Below, in pieces: positions 1-13,826 of a stretch of DNA of 64,000 bases. The first letter of the stretch is position 1, and every line of letters starts with the position of its first letter. A model generated the notes under the pieces. That model had not been told where the DNA came from, searched no databases, and saw only the letters and a list, made by a program, of their open reading frames with translations. The position numbers and the translations under genes are program-made. The stretch is from Brugia malayi (lineage: Eukaryota > Nematoda > Chromadorea > Rhabditida > Onchocercidae): assembly GCF_000002995.4 (NCBI RefSeq), contig NW_025062476.1, forward strand, positions 3,281,001-3,345,000, written 5' to 3'.

Positions 1-3000
1 TCAAATTTGGATGTCTCACCATGGGCATCCTTTGCACTGTTATTAGCGGAACAGCGCAGTCATGAAGCATTTTACGAAATTTTATACCAGGCAATGAGTA
101 AGCATCCAAAAAATAGTTTGGAGCAGTCCGTGAAGGTATATAATTCGTGGATAATTGAATGATCATATTCATGATGCTTTCATTTTTCCCTGATTTTGTT
201 GAAGTAACTGAGTACATGGTATTCAAAATTATTAAATTGCAACCAGTATTACTAATTTTTCAGTTAAATCATTGTAAAATTTGAATTGTATTTTTTAAAC
301 AAATTTAAACAAACTGAAATTAGCAACATTTGTAGTTAATGATTTAATATAAGTTATGGTTGTGTAATCTAGATAAATCATCCTAATTATACTTTAGCTT
401 TAATATTTCATTAATAATTCCATATGTGTCATAGGTGTGTGAAATATAGGAAAATCTGATACGTATCTTCAATGACATTGCCTTATATTTCCTCTGTATC
501 TTATATTTATATCGTTTACTTAATTTGATACTTCCCTTTTTTAATTCTTCCAATTTAATGTATTGCTAAAGTATTATAAAATTTCGTTATTTTATTTCAT
601 CAATCAGTTTTCGTATTTGAATTTTTGGATTTTTTTAGGAATCAATTTTTTTAGAAATTAACTTTTTTAGAAAGCAGCATCCAAATCGCATGTAAACATT
701 CCTATTGAAGGACTCCACTTTCACCGATGGTTACAATTTGCATGCAGTAATAACATTAAAGACCATCCGATTTTTCCTCTTATTCTGCAGAATTTGGCAA
801 TTCATTTATATTCGCGAAAAATATATTTGGCGTAAGTATTGAGCCAGTCGTTACTTTATTTCTGATATTTATAATATGTCAGCAAACTACCAAGTAGTCA
901 CTAATTATGTATTAGACATAATATAAGCCCACTAGTTAGTGCACAAACCTCAAAAGTGTCCACTACTCTTTCATTTCCTATCTACTCTTGTTTTGACCTT
1001 ATGTAGGATATTTTATAGAGCAAAATTTTGCTTCGGCGAGAAATACCTTACAAATCCATCCAGTAAATCTCTATTTGAAGAATTGCGAGAAAAGATTTTA
1101 CCTCAGTTGGAGTATAATAGTAAAATGGATGTCTCGCTATTTTATAAGGTAAGTTTATGTTTTAAAATTTACTGGGCTTGGTTTTAATATATTTCATGGT
1201 GCAATATTAAAGCTGTTCAGTGAGAAGGTTGGATAGCATCGAAATAAAACTTTTTTTGAATATGAAGTCATTTCAAGAGCATGATTTGGTGAATGCAAAA
1301 TCATATTTAAAAATGATGTGAGTTTTACATTTTGAAGTTGGTTACTGTACATTTTTTGTCTTGTGATAAATGAGCTCATAATTATTCATAATTTTAATTA
1401 ATCACTGTAATAATGAATCGTGCGGATTTTTTAAAAAGAATTCTTCGTATTTCAGGCGTTTGCTCAGTGGTTATCAAATCCCAAAATTTGTAGTGCATCA
1501 TTTCGTGCTTTCGATAACTTTTTATTGGACCATTTACTACAATTTATTGTTGCAAATGATTTTGTTAGTTTTTATGTATATGTATGGTCGATTCACTAAT
1601 TTTTTAAAGGGAATTTGTAAATTCTTGGAAACACTATTTTCTTAATCTAGTTTTGTCATATCATTGATCTTATCATACTAATACTATCTCCATTTTAGCA
1701 TCCTTGGTTGGAATATATAAACATAAATGAGCTACGGAAGAAAATCAGTGATGAACAGAAGGTTTGCATATCTTATTGATTTGTTGTAAAAAAAAAAAGA
1801 GTCCTTTTTTTAGGTGTTGTTTTAATTTTTTCTTTATTGTGATAAATGAGACAAAACAATATTTTACCCAAATTTTGGGTTAAATTATTCTTAAATGCAG
1901 TCACTTTCAATTTTACTTTGCAGCTGTACATATTTGCTTGTCATCTTGGTTCACTTGTGGTCAACCCACCGGTAATCAGGGCACGTAATCTTACTCAACT
2001 GATAGCGCAATTCGGCAAACGCAGTCAGGCATTGCCTTATCCTGTAATACCGTTGCATCCAACATTGCCACGAGAAGTTCCTTTTGATTTATCTATTGCA
2101 TGTGATAGCCGTCACTGTCTTACGCCTTACGCTTCACATTTGAGAGCAATCAACGAAGCTGCCAGGTTTTTTATATTCTTCAAAAAGATTAAATATAATT
2201 CTTTGCAAATTTCGTTGAAACCGTAACATGAAACTTAAAATTTATGTTATCATGGAGTAGTTTTATAACTTAGTTAATATGATAGGGTGTTTGTTGGTGC
2301 AAAAGACCAGATAGAAATGCTGGATGACGAATACGTAGGTTACTATCCGGATCTATATACCAAATCAGCTGCTGAATTAGCTATTGTATTGAAGTGTGGT
2401 ACCGCCTTCGGTAATAAATGTGCGCATCCTACTACATCCACTGTAATCGTTACAGTCAGTCGATATCAGGTACAATGTTTATCTTTAACTGTTTTTTTTT
2501 ACAGAACTTTGTGTTGTTTTTTGAAGTTTCAAATTTTAAAAGAAAAAAAAAAAACTTATCAAAGATTAGAACAGATTAGAATTTAAAAGAAATAAAAATT
2601 TGCTTATGTCTTTCTTACCAATGTTTTTCTTTTTCAGACATCTGTGGAAGCTAAAATGAAAGCTAATCGTCAAAAAAGATCTGACAAATTAGCAAGTACT
2701 TATTCTAAGTTGTTTGAGCAGACATCACTTCATTGTGCTAATTTGGAAAATATAGTGATGTAAGTGATCAGATTAATTTTTGTTTGTTAGATTCAACATT
2801 TAGTTTCGAGATGAAACTACAATATAGTGTAGTGAATTGGTCTAGTATAATGGAACACAATGAATGCAAATATATATACATGTCAAAAAATCACAAATTG
2901 ATTTCTTCTTCATCTTATTTCATTCTAGTAGAATCAAAATTGTCAAAGGATTTCTTCTTTAGTAAAATGTACGGTCATATGCAAGGTTTTGACTCTTCTA

Positions 3001-6000
3001 CTGCACTGCATGCAAAACTTTTGCGTGATGCAGGTCGAATACTATTTTATCATTCCACTTCCTCCATCACCTCATTGGAAATGATTTTCCCGGCAGTAGC
3101 AGATTCGTATGGATTCATCTTAGCGAAACTTGGAAAAGTTTGTTCTATTTTGGATGCAATTTTCCACTTATTCTTTATCAAAAAAGCATTGGGATTTAGG
3201 AAGTTCCGGAAAAAGAAGCTTAGGATGAGAACTGATGGTCAATTGATTTATGATACACTCCCATATTCCTCGATTTTGCTTCTGAAAGATTGCACTGGAC
3301 GCAATAATTAGCTAATTAAAAAAAGTGTATCTATTAAAAGAGAGCTTTTCAGCATTCTTTAGATAATATTGATAGTGATTGATTATTTGTTTGCAGGCAT
3401 TTATTGCTGATAATCCACAGGAACAGCACAACTTAATGCGTGTTATTCTGAATGGTTCCCATTTAGCTCATCTTTTAACGCCATACTTTACTCCTCATTG
3501 TGTTCCACCAGATGAATTATTTAATTTATATACATCTCTAAGTAAAGCTGTCCGTGACCCAACCACTGCATCAGTTGCGTTAGCTTTACTGTCACAGCTG
3601 GATATAAAAAATGCAGGCAATAGGTTGGCCCTCATTTCTTCAAAATTTTATTAAAAATTAAGGATTAAAGTAAACTGTATTTATATTCAGTGTGCAGCTT
3701 GGTGACACGATTATTCGTCAACTACAGTGTTATGATTAGAAATCATTTTTTTCAATTTTTTCGTAATAAGCTGTATATCTTTTGAGGACTTCTGAGGACA
3801 TTTTTATGAGTTTTTAAAAAGTTTTCTGCTAGATTTTTTAATTGATGGATTCATTCCGTCTTTAATTATGACTGTTTAGAGTCTGAATCTTGCAATTATT
3901 TTTGAATTTTAGATTACCGCCCCATCAATTTTCACAGCTTATGCCTGCTGCATTTGAAAATCTGATTTCAATATCAGATACCTCACTGCCGCTATATGAT
4001 GTTTGTACAAAACATTTCATCCATTCCGTTTTTCATCGGTTCCCGAGCAATTTTATTGATGGTTTAAAGCTTTCACTTTCTGGTATGAATGGTTTATACA
4101 TTTTTTTTTTTTTTTTTTTTATTTATTTATAAGAATTTCGCAAAAAAGAAAAAAGTAATTCATGTAATTTATATAATTTTCTAAAGATAAAAAGTTCAAA
4201 ATGTAGAAATGCGCTCAGGGAGTCCCACTTTTTTTTTTTGAGCTGTTCTTTATGGCGTAATCTTTTGTCTTACATTGCTAATGCTATCTCTATCAATAAC
4301 AGATATGATATGCAAAAATTTCATTTTACTTTTTCCACAAGGATAACTCTTTTAACGTTCTCAGTACTCTCCTCTAAGGATTTAACTCATTGTAGGGTTG
4401 ATCAGGAAATTTTTTTAATCGTAACAAAACTTTTTATATCTTTTCCAGCGTGCGATACAAAAAGTACACCACTCTGCATATTTGATGAAATTGCTAAAAA
4501 ACTTAATGCAGACAGTATGAACATAATGGATACTAAACCAGAGTATATTATCGATATTATGACTGTAAATCTTACATTCTCATGTTTCGTTTAATTTAAA
4601 TGATATTAGCTTGGAATGAATTATCACCAGAAAATCCAAATTCATTTAATTTTTTTCAATTTGTATTGTTAAGTTAACAAACCACATTAAATTAATTGGA
4701 ATCGAATATATTAATTGAAAAGTAAATGAAATTAAATTGTTATTGCCAATGAATTGCTTATTATCGTACAATTTGCTGCTCACTATATCTTTTATTTTTA
4801 CTTGCAGCGTCTAGATCAGTAACTGCACAGATAATTGAATTATTGCAGGCAACTACTGCAAGTGAATCAATTGCTATACAATTCAAAAAATCTAGGAATG
4901 AATTATCTACTAGGCTGTACAGTATTTGGGCAGATTATCTACCAAAAGTGTTGCATTTAGTTCAGTTTTTCCTGTACAATGCGGCATCTTTATCATTTGA
5001 TCCCGAACTACCTACTGCAAAACTTGAATCAGGTTTGCTTTCATTTCTCACAACTGCTTTTCATTACTACGTTAAATTTTGTTTAACGGATGAAACTAGA
5101 CTAGATTTTCGAAAAAATTGCTTTTTTTTTTTAAATCTTTTGAATTGTAAAGATAAAACTAGCACAAAGTAGAAACTATTATTTGTTTATGATAAAACTA
5201 GCACAGAGTAGAAACTATTATTTGTTATAGGACATTACATCAGACCGTATTAATAATTAACTATGTAGTTTGCTGCTGTTGCATTTAATTTGAATATATA
5301 TTGAAGTATATCTTTCTTTCTATTGGTAGTTAGTATTTATACGTTAAGTACAGCTAAGAGCGAAAACTTTTTTCTTTTCGTGTGGAAGCGTATAATTTAT
5401 TACTCATGTTTCCCTTCTTATTATTGAATTGAAAAACTACAAAAATGTTTGCAGAATTACGACAAGTGTTCGGAACTTGCGTACATGTATTTGGACCACT
5501 TTTGGAACCATTTGGTCCTGGTCTTCCTCCATGGAATCCAGCCGATACCGATACTGCTACAGTTGTTCTAGATTACTTTATATCACTGATGGAAAAACTT
5601 CATCTGTTGTACGGTGCTTACTTTCCACCCGGTTCTGAAAATTTAATAACACTGTTTTGGCGTTATTACGCTGAGAAACTGGCATTTTTTACACGTGGTG
5701 GCTCTCACGTACATCAAATTATTGTATGTTTTATCACATTTGTTACTAATTAAGAGAATTTATTTTTTTGCTTAGATTAGAACCAGATTCTTTGCCAAAA
5801 AACCAAAATAATTATTTTCACTTATTCATTTTTTCTAACAACTTAATTTACTAGACTCCTGAAAGATAATTTTTTTTTTGAGACTGACTAAGCGTGTCCT
5901 CTGCAAAACATTACTGAACTGTTTAAAGCTTCAAAAGATTGATATTACTCTGCTTCGGTACTTACTTGGTAATTAGCATAGACACTAAATTAATTAAATT

Positions 6001-9000
6001 GTATCGCTGCTTTTAATTCATAGTAAATTTCTTTCATTGAACTGAAATTTTACAGGAAAGTCGTTTTATTAATATTCCTTGGCACTTATTCTGGCCAAGT
6101 TTATACGATCTTGCTTCAATGGATAAAATTATGATTAATGGTGCACCGGAAAGTGCTCCTCTTATTACTCAAATTGTTGTTCGTATTCCATGGCTTCATC
6201 TCATACAATACCAAGTGACTTATTTTTTTTCATTTATTCTTAGTTGTTACACAATTCAAGAATATGCTTCATTTATCTCCCTTTCTAGTTTTTCTACAGC
6301 ATTTACTGGTTATTTTCATGCAATGTTGTTAAATCTTATAGCTGTCTTCTGTAATTATTTTCCTCCACTTAATATTTTATTTCTTAAAGATGTAGAATTT
6401 TAAGTTTTTTATTTTATTTTATTAGCAATCCGAAAAATTTTTTTCTATTGAATATTGCAGGTGCAGCAACCTTTAGATGCGCATCGTGTTTTTTATTCAT
6501 TGTTATTTTCGCTATTAGCAAGTTGTATCAGTCGTCCATCCAATTATACAGTACGCTTCTTTTCAAAGTTTTATTAATGAAATTTAAAAAATTTTTTAAG
6601 TTAATTTTAGAAAATTGCTTATTTAACATCGCATATAGATAGTAAAACATGTGAATCAGAATCAGTAATAAATAATTCACTGACTTTTCTCGTTTTTGAT
6701 TTTAGTAAAATTGGAAACATCGCATGGAACGCACAAGTACTTTTTGTACTCTGTGCGGTTAACGATCTTTTTTCCAAAATATGACTTTTTGTTTGATGTT
6801 AGAATTCGAAAAAAAAAAGTCAAACGATAGCGAACTCATGTCATTACAAGAAGTGATAGATGAATTGATTTACTAGACTTGTTCAATAGATTAAAACGAA
6901 AAAAAAAAAACTTCGAATCAAGATAGTTTGTTTTGATATGCTACCATTTCCTTGCAGATTTGCCGTGCTTCATTGCCAAAATTGATGAATTCATTGAATC
7001 CATTTCCATGGCACTTAATTGACGTGCAACAACTTAATGCTATTTCATCTCGTATTGCATCCAAATTTTCAGTAGTAGTCCTGACTGATCCGAACGATGT
7101 TACGCATGCTTTCTTCGAGTTTGTCTTCATTCATTGAAATATTGAATACATTATGTTATCACTTTCAGGTTTTAATTTTTTTTCCATAGTTTAATGTTAT
7201 AACAACTTTTTAGTGCAAATGAATATTTTGAAAATAAGTCGGTGTTACATTTGCACAAATTATTTTGGTGACGGTTAGATATTGTTTGATATAATAGTTC
7301 TTTTTAATTGAACAGATTATACCGCCATGTTTGCTTCCTTGGAACATTACCGGCTGATCTTGTCTCGGCTGCAGAAATCTGTCAGAAGCAGTCATTTTAT
7401 ATTCGTACTCAACTTACCTTAATGCTGGGAAATGCAAATGATCGGACATGGGTGAAACGTTTTTATGAAGACCAAATAAAAGTTGTTCATAATATCGTTT
7501 CATCAACAGGTATTCCATTTCTGTTATTTGTCATTAATTTCTTAACAGTTGATAGAAGTTTGGTTACTAAAAAGTTACAGAGATTTGAATACTGGAAGAA
7601 AACTTTCGAGGAAAATTGATGTCAATAACCTTTTTTCAGGAGTGCCATCGGAAAACCAGGCATATCTGTCACGTGAATTGACGTCATTTTGGTCTGATAT
7701 ATCTAATAATAAATTCTTAGGTAATGGTGCGAATATTTTAGCGTATAATTTAGCTATATCATTTTATATAGATAGCTATATATCATTTTATATATAGATA
7801 GTTACATTCATGTGACCTTGCATATCCTAGAAATTAAGTTAGTGTGGATGAAAATAGGGAAGGAGAAATAAGGGAAACATCCCTGTGCTATAACACTATT
7901 TCTGAATAAATTTGTAGAAAAGTTTTTAGCTAGAAGAATAGACATATGAACGATGTGTGAATTTCCGCTAGTTTTCATCATTTCTGTTCTTCTCGCCAAC
8001 ATGTGCAATCTTCTGAGATACTCTTTAAAAAACCATTATTTACACAATCGAAGCTTATTGTTTTCAAATACGATGATGATAAGATGTCTAGACAGTAAAT
8101 AATTTTTATAACTTTTAGAAGTGTTTTCATCAGTTTTACTGCAATGGTTAGAAGAGAATTGTAATTCTTCGACTGTTTTATTACTACTGAATACCACTAC
8201 AAATTCGTTAAAAATGAATCAGATTTCGCTTGGTCTTCAAATTATCGAAAAATGTATTGGAACATATTTTGGAAGTATGTTTTCTGATAATTTTTCAATG
8301 TAGTTATTTTACAGTGGAAGTTAATTAAACTTCGATTGATTAGACGTCGTAAATAATATGGCAGTATCAGATGTTATGGTTAGACAGTACATAATATTGG
8401 AAAGTATAACTTTGTTCAAACACAGCAAAACATTTTTTCACTTCCTAAGACTTGCATAATTATTAAATATTTAAATATGTTTTATAAATAGTACTCTATC
8501 AGCCCATAGCTGTGAAACATTGAAATAATATCTGAGCAGATAGTTACGTTTTATTTATTTCTCAGTTTCATAATAGTTATTGCTATGATTTTTTCAAGGA
8601 ATGGGCTTATGTAAATGGGATGTTATACTAAAATGGACTGTATTATCTGACCATTGCGATCAAGTTCTTTTCACTTTACCCAGGTAGGTTCTATAATCTA
8701 TTTGCTGAATATATATTATAAACTTGATTCTTTTATTATGCAACATATATGAATGAAATTTTTGTCGATCTAGTGTTACACTTATGCAACCTGCCAATAA
8801 ATCATCATTGTAAAATTGATGATGGTCTCGAAGCTAATCAGTGAATGCTTGATTCACTATCTTCTTCCACTGCTTAAAGTTTTTGAAATAAGGATATGTT
8901 ACGCTGTATTCTAATTATCCCGAGACATCGATAGCTTTCAACTCATAACTATTCTAGTGGAATTTTAGTGAGTGCTCGTGAATTACTCTATAGTAGGATC

Positions 9001-10530
9001 ACCGATATCACACTACTTGGAAAAAACATAATTATTGTTTTTTAATTTTATGCTTTTTACATAAGTTTTAATGAAATATAGTTTTTATTGTTTTATTTTT
9101 TTAAACTCTCTTTCGGATTATCAATTTCAGTTCTGAAAATAATGCATTTTTACCACTATGCACAAATACATTTATAATGAAACAACTTATATCGCTAACA
9201 ACAATGGAAACTGCATCATTGCAACAGGAAAATACATTGTTACGAACTTTGTTGGATTATATAACAACCATAAAACCAAGGTATCACTTTTGAAAGTGTA
9301 GTGAGTGAAATATCTAATTCCAAAATTCTCTATTTCTAAATATTAGTAACTGTCATGATCTCAGTATATGGTTACAATAGCCTGGATTAGATCACAATTG
9401 TTAATAAGATTCACTTACGACTGGCAAAATTATCCTAAATCTGCTTGCCAAGAAAGCTGAAATAATGCTGTAATCAGACTCTTACTTTTTTTAATAGTAG
9501 AATTTTGATGAAATTGTAATTAAATTTGTGTTAAATATTTATGTTGTTGATATAAACGTTTCGACAGTAAGAAAAAGGATTGCGTCTGCTTTTGACTACC
9601 TAACTTTTTTTATGTAATTTTTTTCTCAAAAATCTATAAAATGCAAATTTTAACGTAGGAAGGACTGTATGGTAGAAGGGAAAGGAAGAAGAAAGAAAAT
9701 AACAATTGGGTCTTGATGATGTCCAAAACAATTTCGTTTCATTTCAGATACGTAACCAATGAAGCAGGATTTTTACTTTTAATGGAGAAATTGCAGAAAT
9801 TATTGCTGCGACAGTATAATTATTCTGTAACACAGGGCAATCAGTTTCTAATGCAGTATTTGGAATGGCTTGAACGAGTAAGTAGTGATGAGAAGTCAAG
9901 CTCATTCTTTTCATTGATTGGTTTCTCTAAAAAACATCCTTATTCCATCAAGTTAGTTTTATTTCTGAAATTTCAATTATTTAACAGTTTTAAATAGTTT
10001 TTCTTCTTTTTTTTATTTAACATTCACCATCTCAGCACATATTTTAATAAATTAAGACCTAGTTTTTGGAATATTCGAAGAAATGTCCTGTTGTATTTGA
10101 ACATGTAGAATTGTTGAGTCATTTGTTTGTCTTCCAGACCTTGTGTATCGAAAAATTTTATAGAATATTCTTCCATAGTTGCGGATTTCTATGATTTTCT
10201 TTAAAAAAAAAAAAAACTTCCAGAATGCGTTACATATGCCATTTGATGAATTTGTATATATCTCAGCAAACTATAGCTCCAAATAAATCACCACGAAATA
10301 CTATCAATGCACCGGTCCTCAATTGTCGTACACAATCATTCAAGGAATTCTGCTCACACAAGCAGTATATTCCATTTCAAGCAACTTCTCAACTGGCTCA
10401 ACCTTACTTTATTCAAGTCCAAAATTATCACATTCTACATATGAGTGAATTGTTTGCACAAGTTGTTCGGTCGTTGTACACCGAAAAGTACTTAGAGGAA
10501 ATGCTTGCTAGTGGCCAAGATTCTTATTAA
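1..10530 (+). CDS. epg-5: EPG5 / epg-5 homologue, C-terminal half (24 exons, 5' end outside window)
   Basis: EPG5 is a large RAB7 effector on late endosomes/lysosomes that tethers autophagosomes for fusion (family knowledge). The identification rests on colinear similarity to animal EPG5: a Cys-containing strand LKCGTAFGNKC, then HLLTPYFTPHCVPPDE, PFPWHLIDV, a VLLLLNTTT segment, IGFSKKHP and a terminal VVRSLYTEKYLEEML. Exons: 1-135, 671-831, 1007-1148, 1456-1563, 1699-1761, 1924-2165, 2286-2469, 2638-2759, 2963-3137, 3397-3623, 3913-4082, 4449-4564, 4831-5032 (or from 4849), 5455-5723, 6056-6214, 6461-6550, 6958-7118, 7316-7509, 7640-7720, 8119-8274, 8599-8683, 9131-9280, 9748-9951, 10224-10530. 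All phases agree and give 1,300 residues plus a stop, about half of the roughly 2,580-residue human protein. The N-terminal half must lie left of base 1. The least certain boundary is the start of exon 13. No frameshift or internal stop is needed, so the gene looks functional. Confidence 0.9.
5152..5229. repeat. Two-copy tandem repeat, period 39, in an epg-5 intron
   Basis: A 39-base unit beginning GATAAAACTAGCACA and ending TTATTTGTT occurs twice in direct succession, with a single A/G difference. It lies in the intron between epg-5 coding exons 13 and 14. It looks like a recent local duplication with no visible coding or regulatory content. Confidence 0.85.
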
Positions 10531-11215
10531 TTATGTTAATATTTGCTTCAATTCTTCCAGTTGAAGCTATCCTCATTAATTTATTTCTATTCCATTCCTT
10601 TTTCACTTAAAATTAAAAAATTTTGAATCATTTTTGTTGGATTCATAATAATGATGGAATAAGTGAATGAATCAATGAGATGGGGTAGTTTTTGAGTGCT
10701 ACATATAATTTGTCTTACAAATTTAACATAGGAGACTGTATATTGTATATTCTTTCAACTTCTTACGTTTTTACTGTATCAATTTCAGGCTTTACTGTTT
10801 TTGTTCCATTTTGTTACTGCTGAAAGTTAGCAGGGAGACAAATAACCATGGTAAATACGTCGTTTTTGAGTGCCATTCAATTTTAAGTTCCATTTCAATT
10901 TTTAAGTTGCATTTCCATTTCATTCAATTTTAAGTTGCATTCATATTTTTTGAATTATTTATTCTTGCTCTTTCCATACATTACCATTAAAATTATAGTC
11001 TACTTTTGCGGGTAATCTTTATTATACAAAAAGTTCCTATGATTATTGTCAGCATTGCATGTATATTGAAAATGTTCGAATGAATTTAATAAAATTCCAA
11101 TCAAAATGTTTTGATGTTGCAAAGTAGAGATTACGATAAACGAGAAAGTTATTTATAAATGAGTATTTATTTATTAAAATCACTGATAGATCTATCAGTT
11201 TTTCAGATATGTGCA
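10531..11215. other. Convergent 3' intergenic region between epg-5 and the PP1 gene
   Basis: About 685 bases separate two stop codons facing each other. On the plus strand an AATAAA at 11088-11093 is the best poly(A) signal for epg-5, about 560 nt past its stop. On the minus strand overlapping AATAAA motifs at about 11167-11176 lie some 40-50 nt past the PP1 stop. The two 3' ends therefore nearly abut. I see no other gene here. Confidence 0.6.
11088..11093 (+). terminator. Candidate poly(A) signal for epg-5
   Basis: An exact AATAAA hexamer about 560 nt downstream of the epg-5 stop codon. I noticed no exact plus-strand AATAAA nearer the stop. The assignment is inferred from position only. Confidence 0.45.
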
Positions 11216-13814
11216 TCATAATTCGGAAGAAAGCTTTTCAGTTTTGTTGCGTACAGTTTTGACGAGACGTGTTTGCCCTGGCATGGCCTGAGGTCGTAGA
11301 ATCTAAATTAAAATTGATTTTACAAGCAGTTTTTAGTTTTTCATAGTCGAAGAATTAGATGATAAAGCAGTTCTAGGAAGGATTTCTGGAAATTTCAAGA
11401 TGAACTAGTAAAAGTTTTCTTTGTTAACTTGGAGATATATGAGACCTGAAACGAGCAAACAAGATTTTCATCAACAATCATGCTTGCGGCTGCATTATCA
11501 AATTGTCCGCAATAATGCGGCGCCGAAAAAACCGTCACCAAACGGCGATTGCCGAAAAACTCGTAACCATCCTGTACGACCTAAAATTAGCTTTTAATTT
11601 GCTCTATTATTCGATCGAATAAATCTGAGCGTCTTTAGTATTTACCAGTAACTCACAATATTATTTCAAATGATCTGCTTTCAAAGTTATTGCAATTCTA
11701 TTCAAAATTTTCATCACTCTTCATTTTCATTTCATTTCAAATATTCCCAGAAATTTGATACATGTAATATTCAACAATTATGAATTCAACTACCTCAAGT
11801 GCTATCTGGTTATATTTGAGGTGTAAAAATCTGAGATATTCATTCTTCGAGAAAATATTTCAAAATTTCAATTTTTCATACTTGATGAGCTCGAGCAATC
11901 ATATCAATATCCAATCTTTTACAAACATCAATGACGACATCCTCACCGAAACCAAACGATGCACCACGTAAATTAGGTTCAAAACCTTGAATACCCACTA
12001 CCGGATCAGCCCAAAGTAAATCCATTTCCAGCGATGGACTAACCGGTTCTAACGGACGCTGTATATTACGTAACTGCAAAATTGATCCTTATTTTACTAA
12101 AAAAAATATTATATTTTTAGATTTGATAATGGATAACAACGCACATATTTGCTTTTTTTTAGTACTTCCGTAAAAATTTTGCATTTCATCTGAGAAATTT
12201 TCCACTTATTACAAAAAAACAAGACTAGCAAGAGATTTGAGATTTGAGATCATCTTCCTGATCATGAAAATTATCGAACTTTTCGATCGGACAAATTTCA
12301 GATTACGATGATAACCTGTTCGAAGTCTTTTAATTGTGGTGATAAACCTCCATGCATGCATAATATTCGACTTCCAACACAACCACATAAAGGCATAACA
12401 GCAAATACATCCTAAATCAGAAATCTTTTCCGTAAATTCAATCAGGAATATGAGTAGATGATAATTCCATCCTGTACAATGCAAAAGCTATCATTTTCCG
12501 GAAAAGCAAAAAATTTTTGCTTCTAACGGAATAATCAAATTCCGACTCTACGTTACGTTTATCATACCTGAAATCCTTGCCAAAGACGATTCGAGCCGTA
12601 ACGTCTTAAGCATTCATCATAAAATCCATACACTCGATTAACCGTATTACATTCATGATTACCGCGTAGCAAAAAAAAATTATTCGGATATTTTATTTTA
12701 TAACAAAATAAGAGACAAATTACTTCCTGAAAAGTTACTACTACAAGTTATTTGCAGAGAAAATTTCAATTAAAATCCAAAAAGTTAATTTTTAATTGAA
12801 TATGGAAAAATTCGTATTGGATTTTATTACATTACTTTCTTGTTTTTTCGTTTTTTTTTTTTTTTTTTTGATGGCAATTTAGAATTTTTGATAGAAATAG
12901 ACAATATGAGATAACAGAACAGAAAGATGACATAATTGTTTATTTCATAGTTAAACTTAGACTTATTCACTTTGCTCTTAGATTTGTTTTTGTGATTTCA
13001 AAATATAATGAGTAGAATATTTTGTTTTTTATCGTGTACCAGTAAAACTTAAGTATTACTCTATCCACCTTATTTCATATTTTACTTCTCCTATTTAACT
13101 AATTTGCTCTTAATCTTTTAATTAAATCTCGTATTCTAACATACTATTTTAAACTTTCATCTCAAAATTTTACATCAAAAAATTAAGCCTTTATATTTGG
13201 ATATTTTTTTTTAACATTGTTTCATACTATTTTATCGATTATAATTTTAATATAGTTGATCACATTATGAAGGAACCAACAAGATTTTGAGGACCGCGGT
13301 CTACATAATCACCAAGGAATAGATAATTTGATTCTGGTGGAAAACCACCGCGGTGAAAAAGCCTTAGCAGATCACCATATTGACCGTGTGTATCACCACA
13401 AATTCTAACTGGTGGATCAATTTCGATAAATACAGACTGACTCAAAAATGCCTGCAGGTACAATATTAAATCATTTCGAACTATGTATGACCTTTCGAAT
13501 TTTTAAAATTTCAAATCGACGTCACTTCCAGCAAATGTAAATATTTCGAATTCTTCTAATAAAATTGGTGGTTTGACATGGCAGCAATAATATTTTGATA
13601 TTTTGTCATTTCAGAAAATTTCTAAAACTATGAATTTTTTTTTTTTTTGTTCCAAAATTTTACACAGAAAAAAAAAACTTTAAATATTTTCCGTGTTTAC
13701 CTCTCGAGCTTTCATACACAAAGCAAGTAACTCATCTTCGCGCACATTTTTAGTCAATCCACCACCTTCCTTACCCACTGATAACACTCGACATAAGATG
13801 TCATCTACTTTCAT
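11216..13814 (-). CDS. PP1-family serine/threonine protein phosphatase catalytic subunit
   Basis: A complete, metal-dependent Ser/Thr phosphatase of the PPP family, predicted 317 residues. Exons on the minus strand in transcript order: 13701-13814, 13281-13451, 12568-12726, 12316-12411, 11882-12073, 11446-11580, 11216-11302; all junctions are phase 0. Catalytic motifs: GDTHGQ (57-62), GDYVDRG (85-91), RGNHE (116-120), MHGG (167-170) and RAHQ (241-244). The metal ligands would be D58, H60, D86, N118, H168 and H243, matching PP1 spacing within one residue, and [11 protein letters not shown] corresponds to the PP1 APNYCGEFDNAGA loop. Oddities are Thr in place of the usual Ile in GDIHG and a short C-tail without the RPxTPPR motif of housekeeping PP1. 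It therefore looks like one of the divergent nematode PP1 paralogues (several are germline or sperm types; that part is inference) rather than the conserved GLC-7-type enzyme. Confidence 0.92.
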
Positions 13815-13824
13815 TTTGTGACAA

Positions 13825-13826
13825 CT
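13825..13826 (-). promoter_or_regulatory. Putative spliced-leader trans-splice acceptor of the PP1 gene
   Basis: On the minus strand a T-rich tract ending TTTTTATTATAG stands 10 bases before the chosen ATG (13814). No open upstream exon joins to it in phase. In nematodes an acceptor just before the start codon usually receives the SL1 leader. This also supports the chosen start. Confidence 0.5.

Noticed and set aside
1846..2226. Open frame starting with an ATG at 1846
   Set aside because: Only 1924-2165 is epg-5 exon 6; the preceding part is intron sequence that happens to be open.
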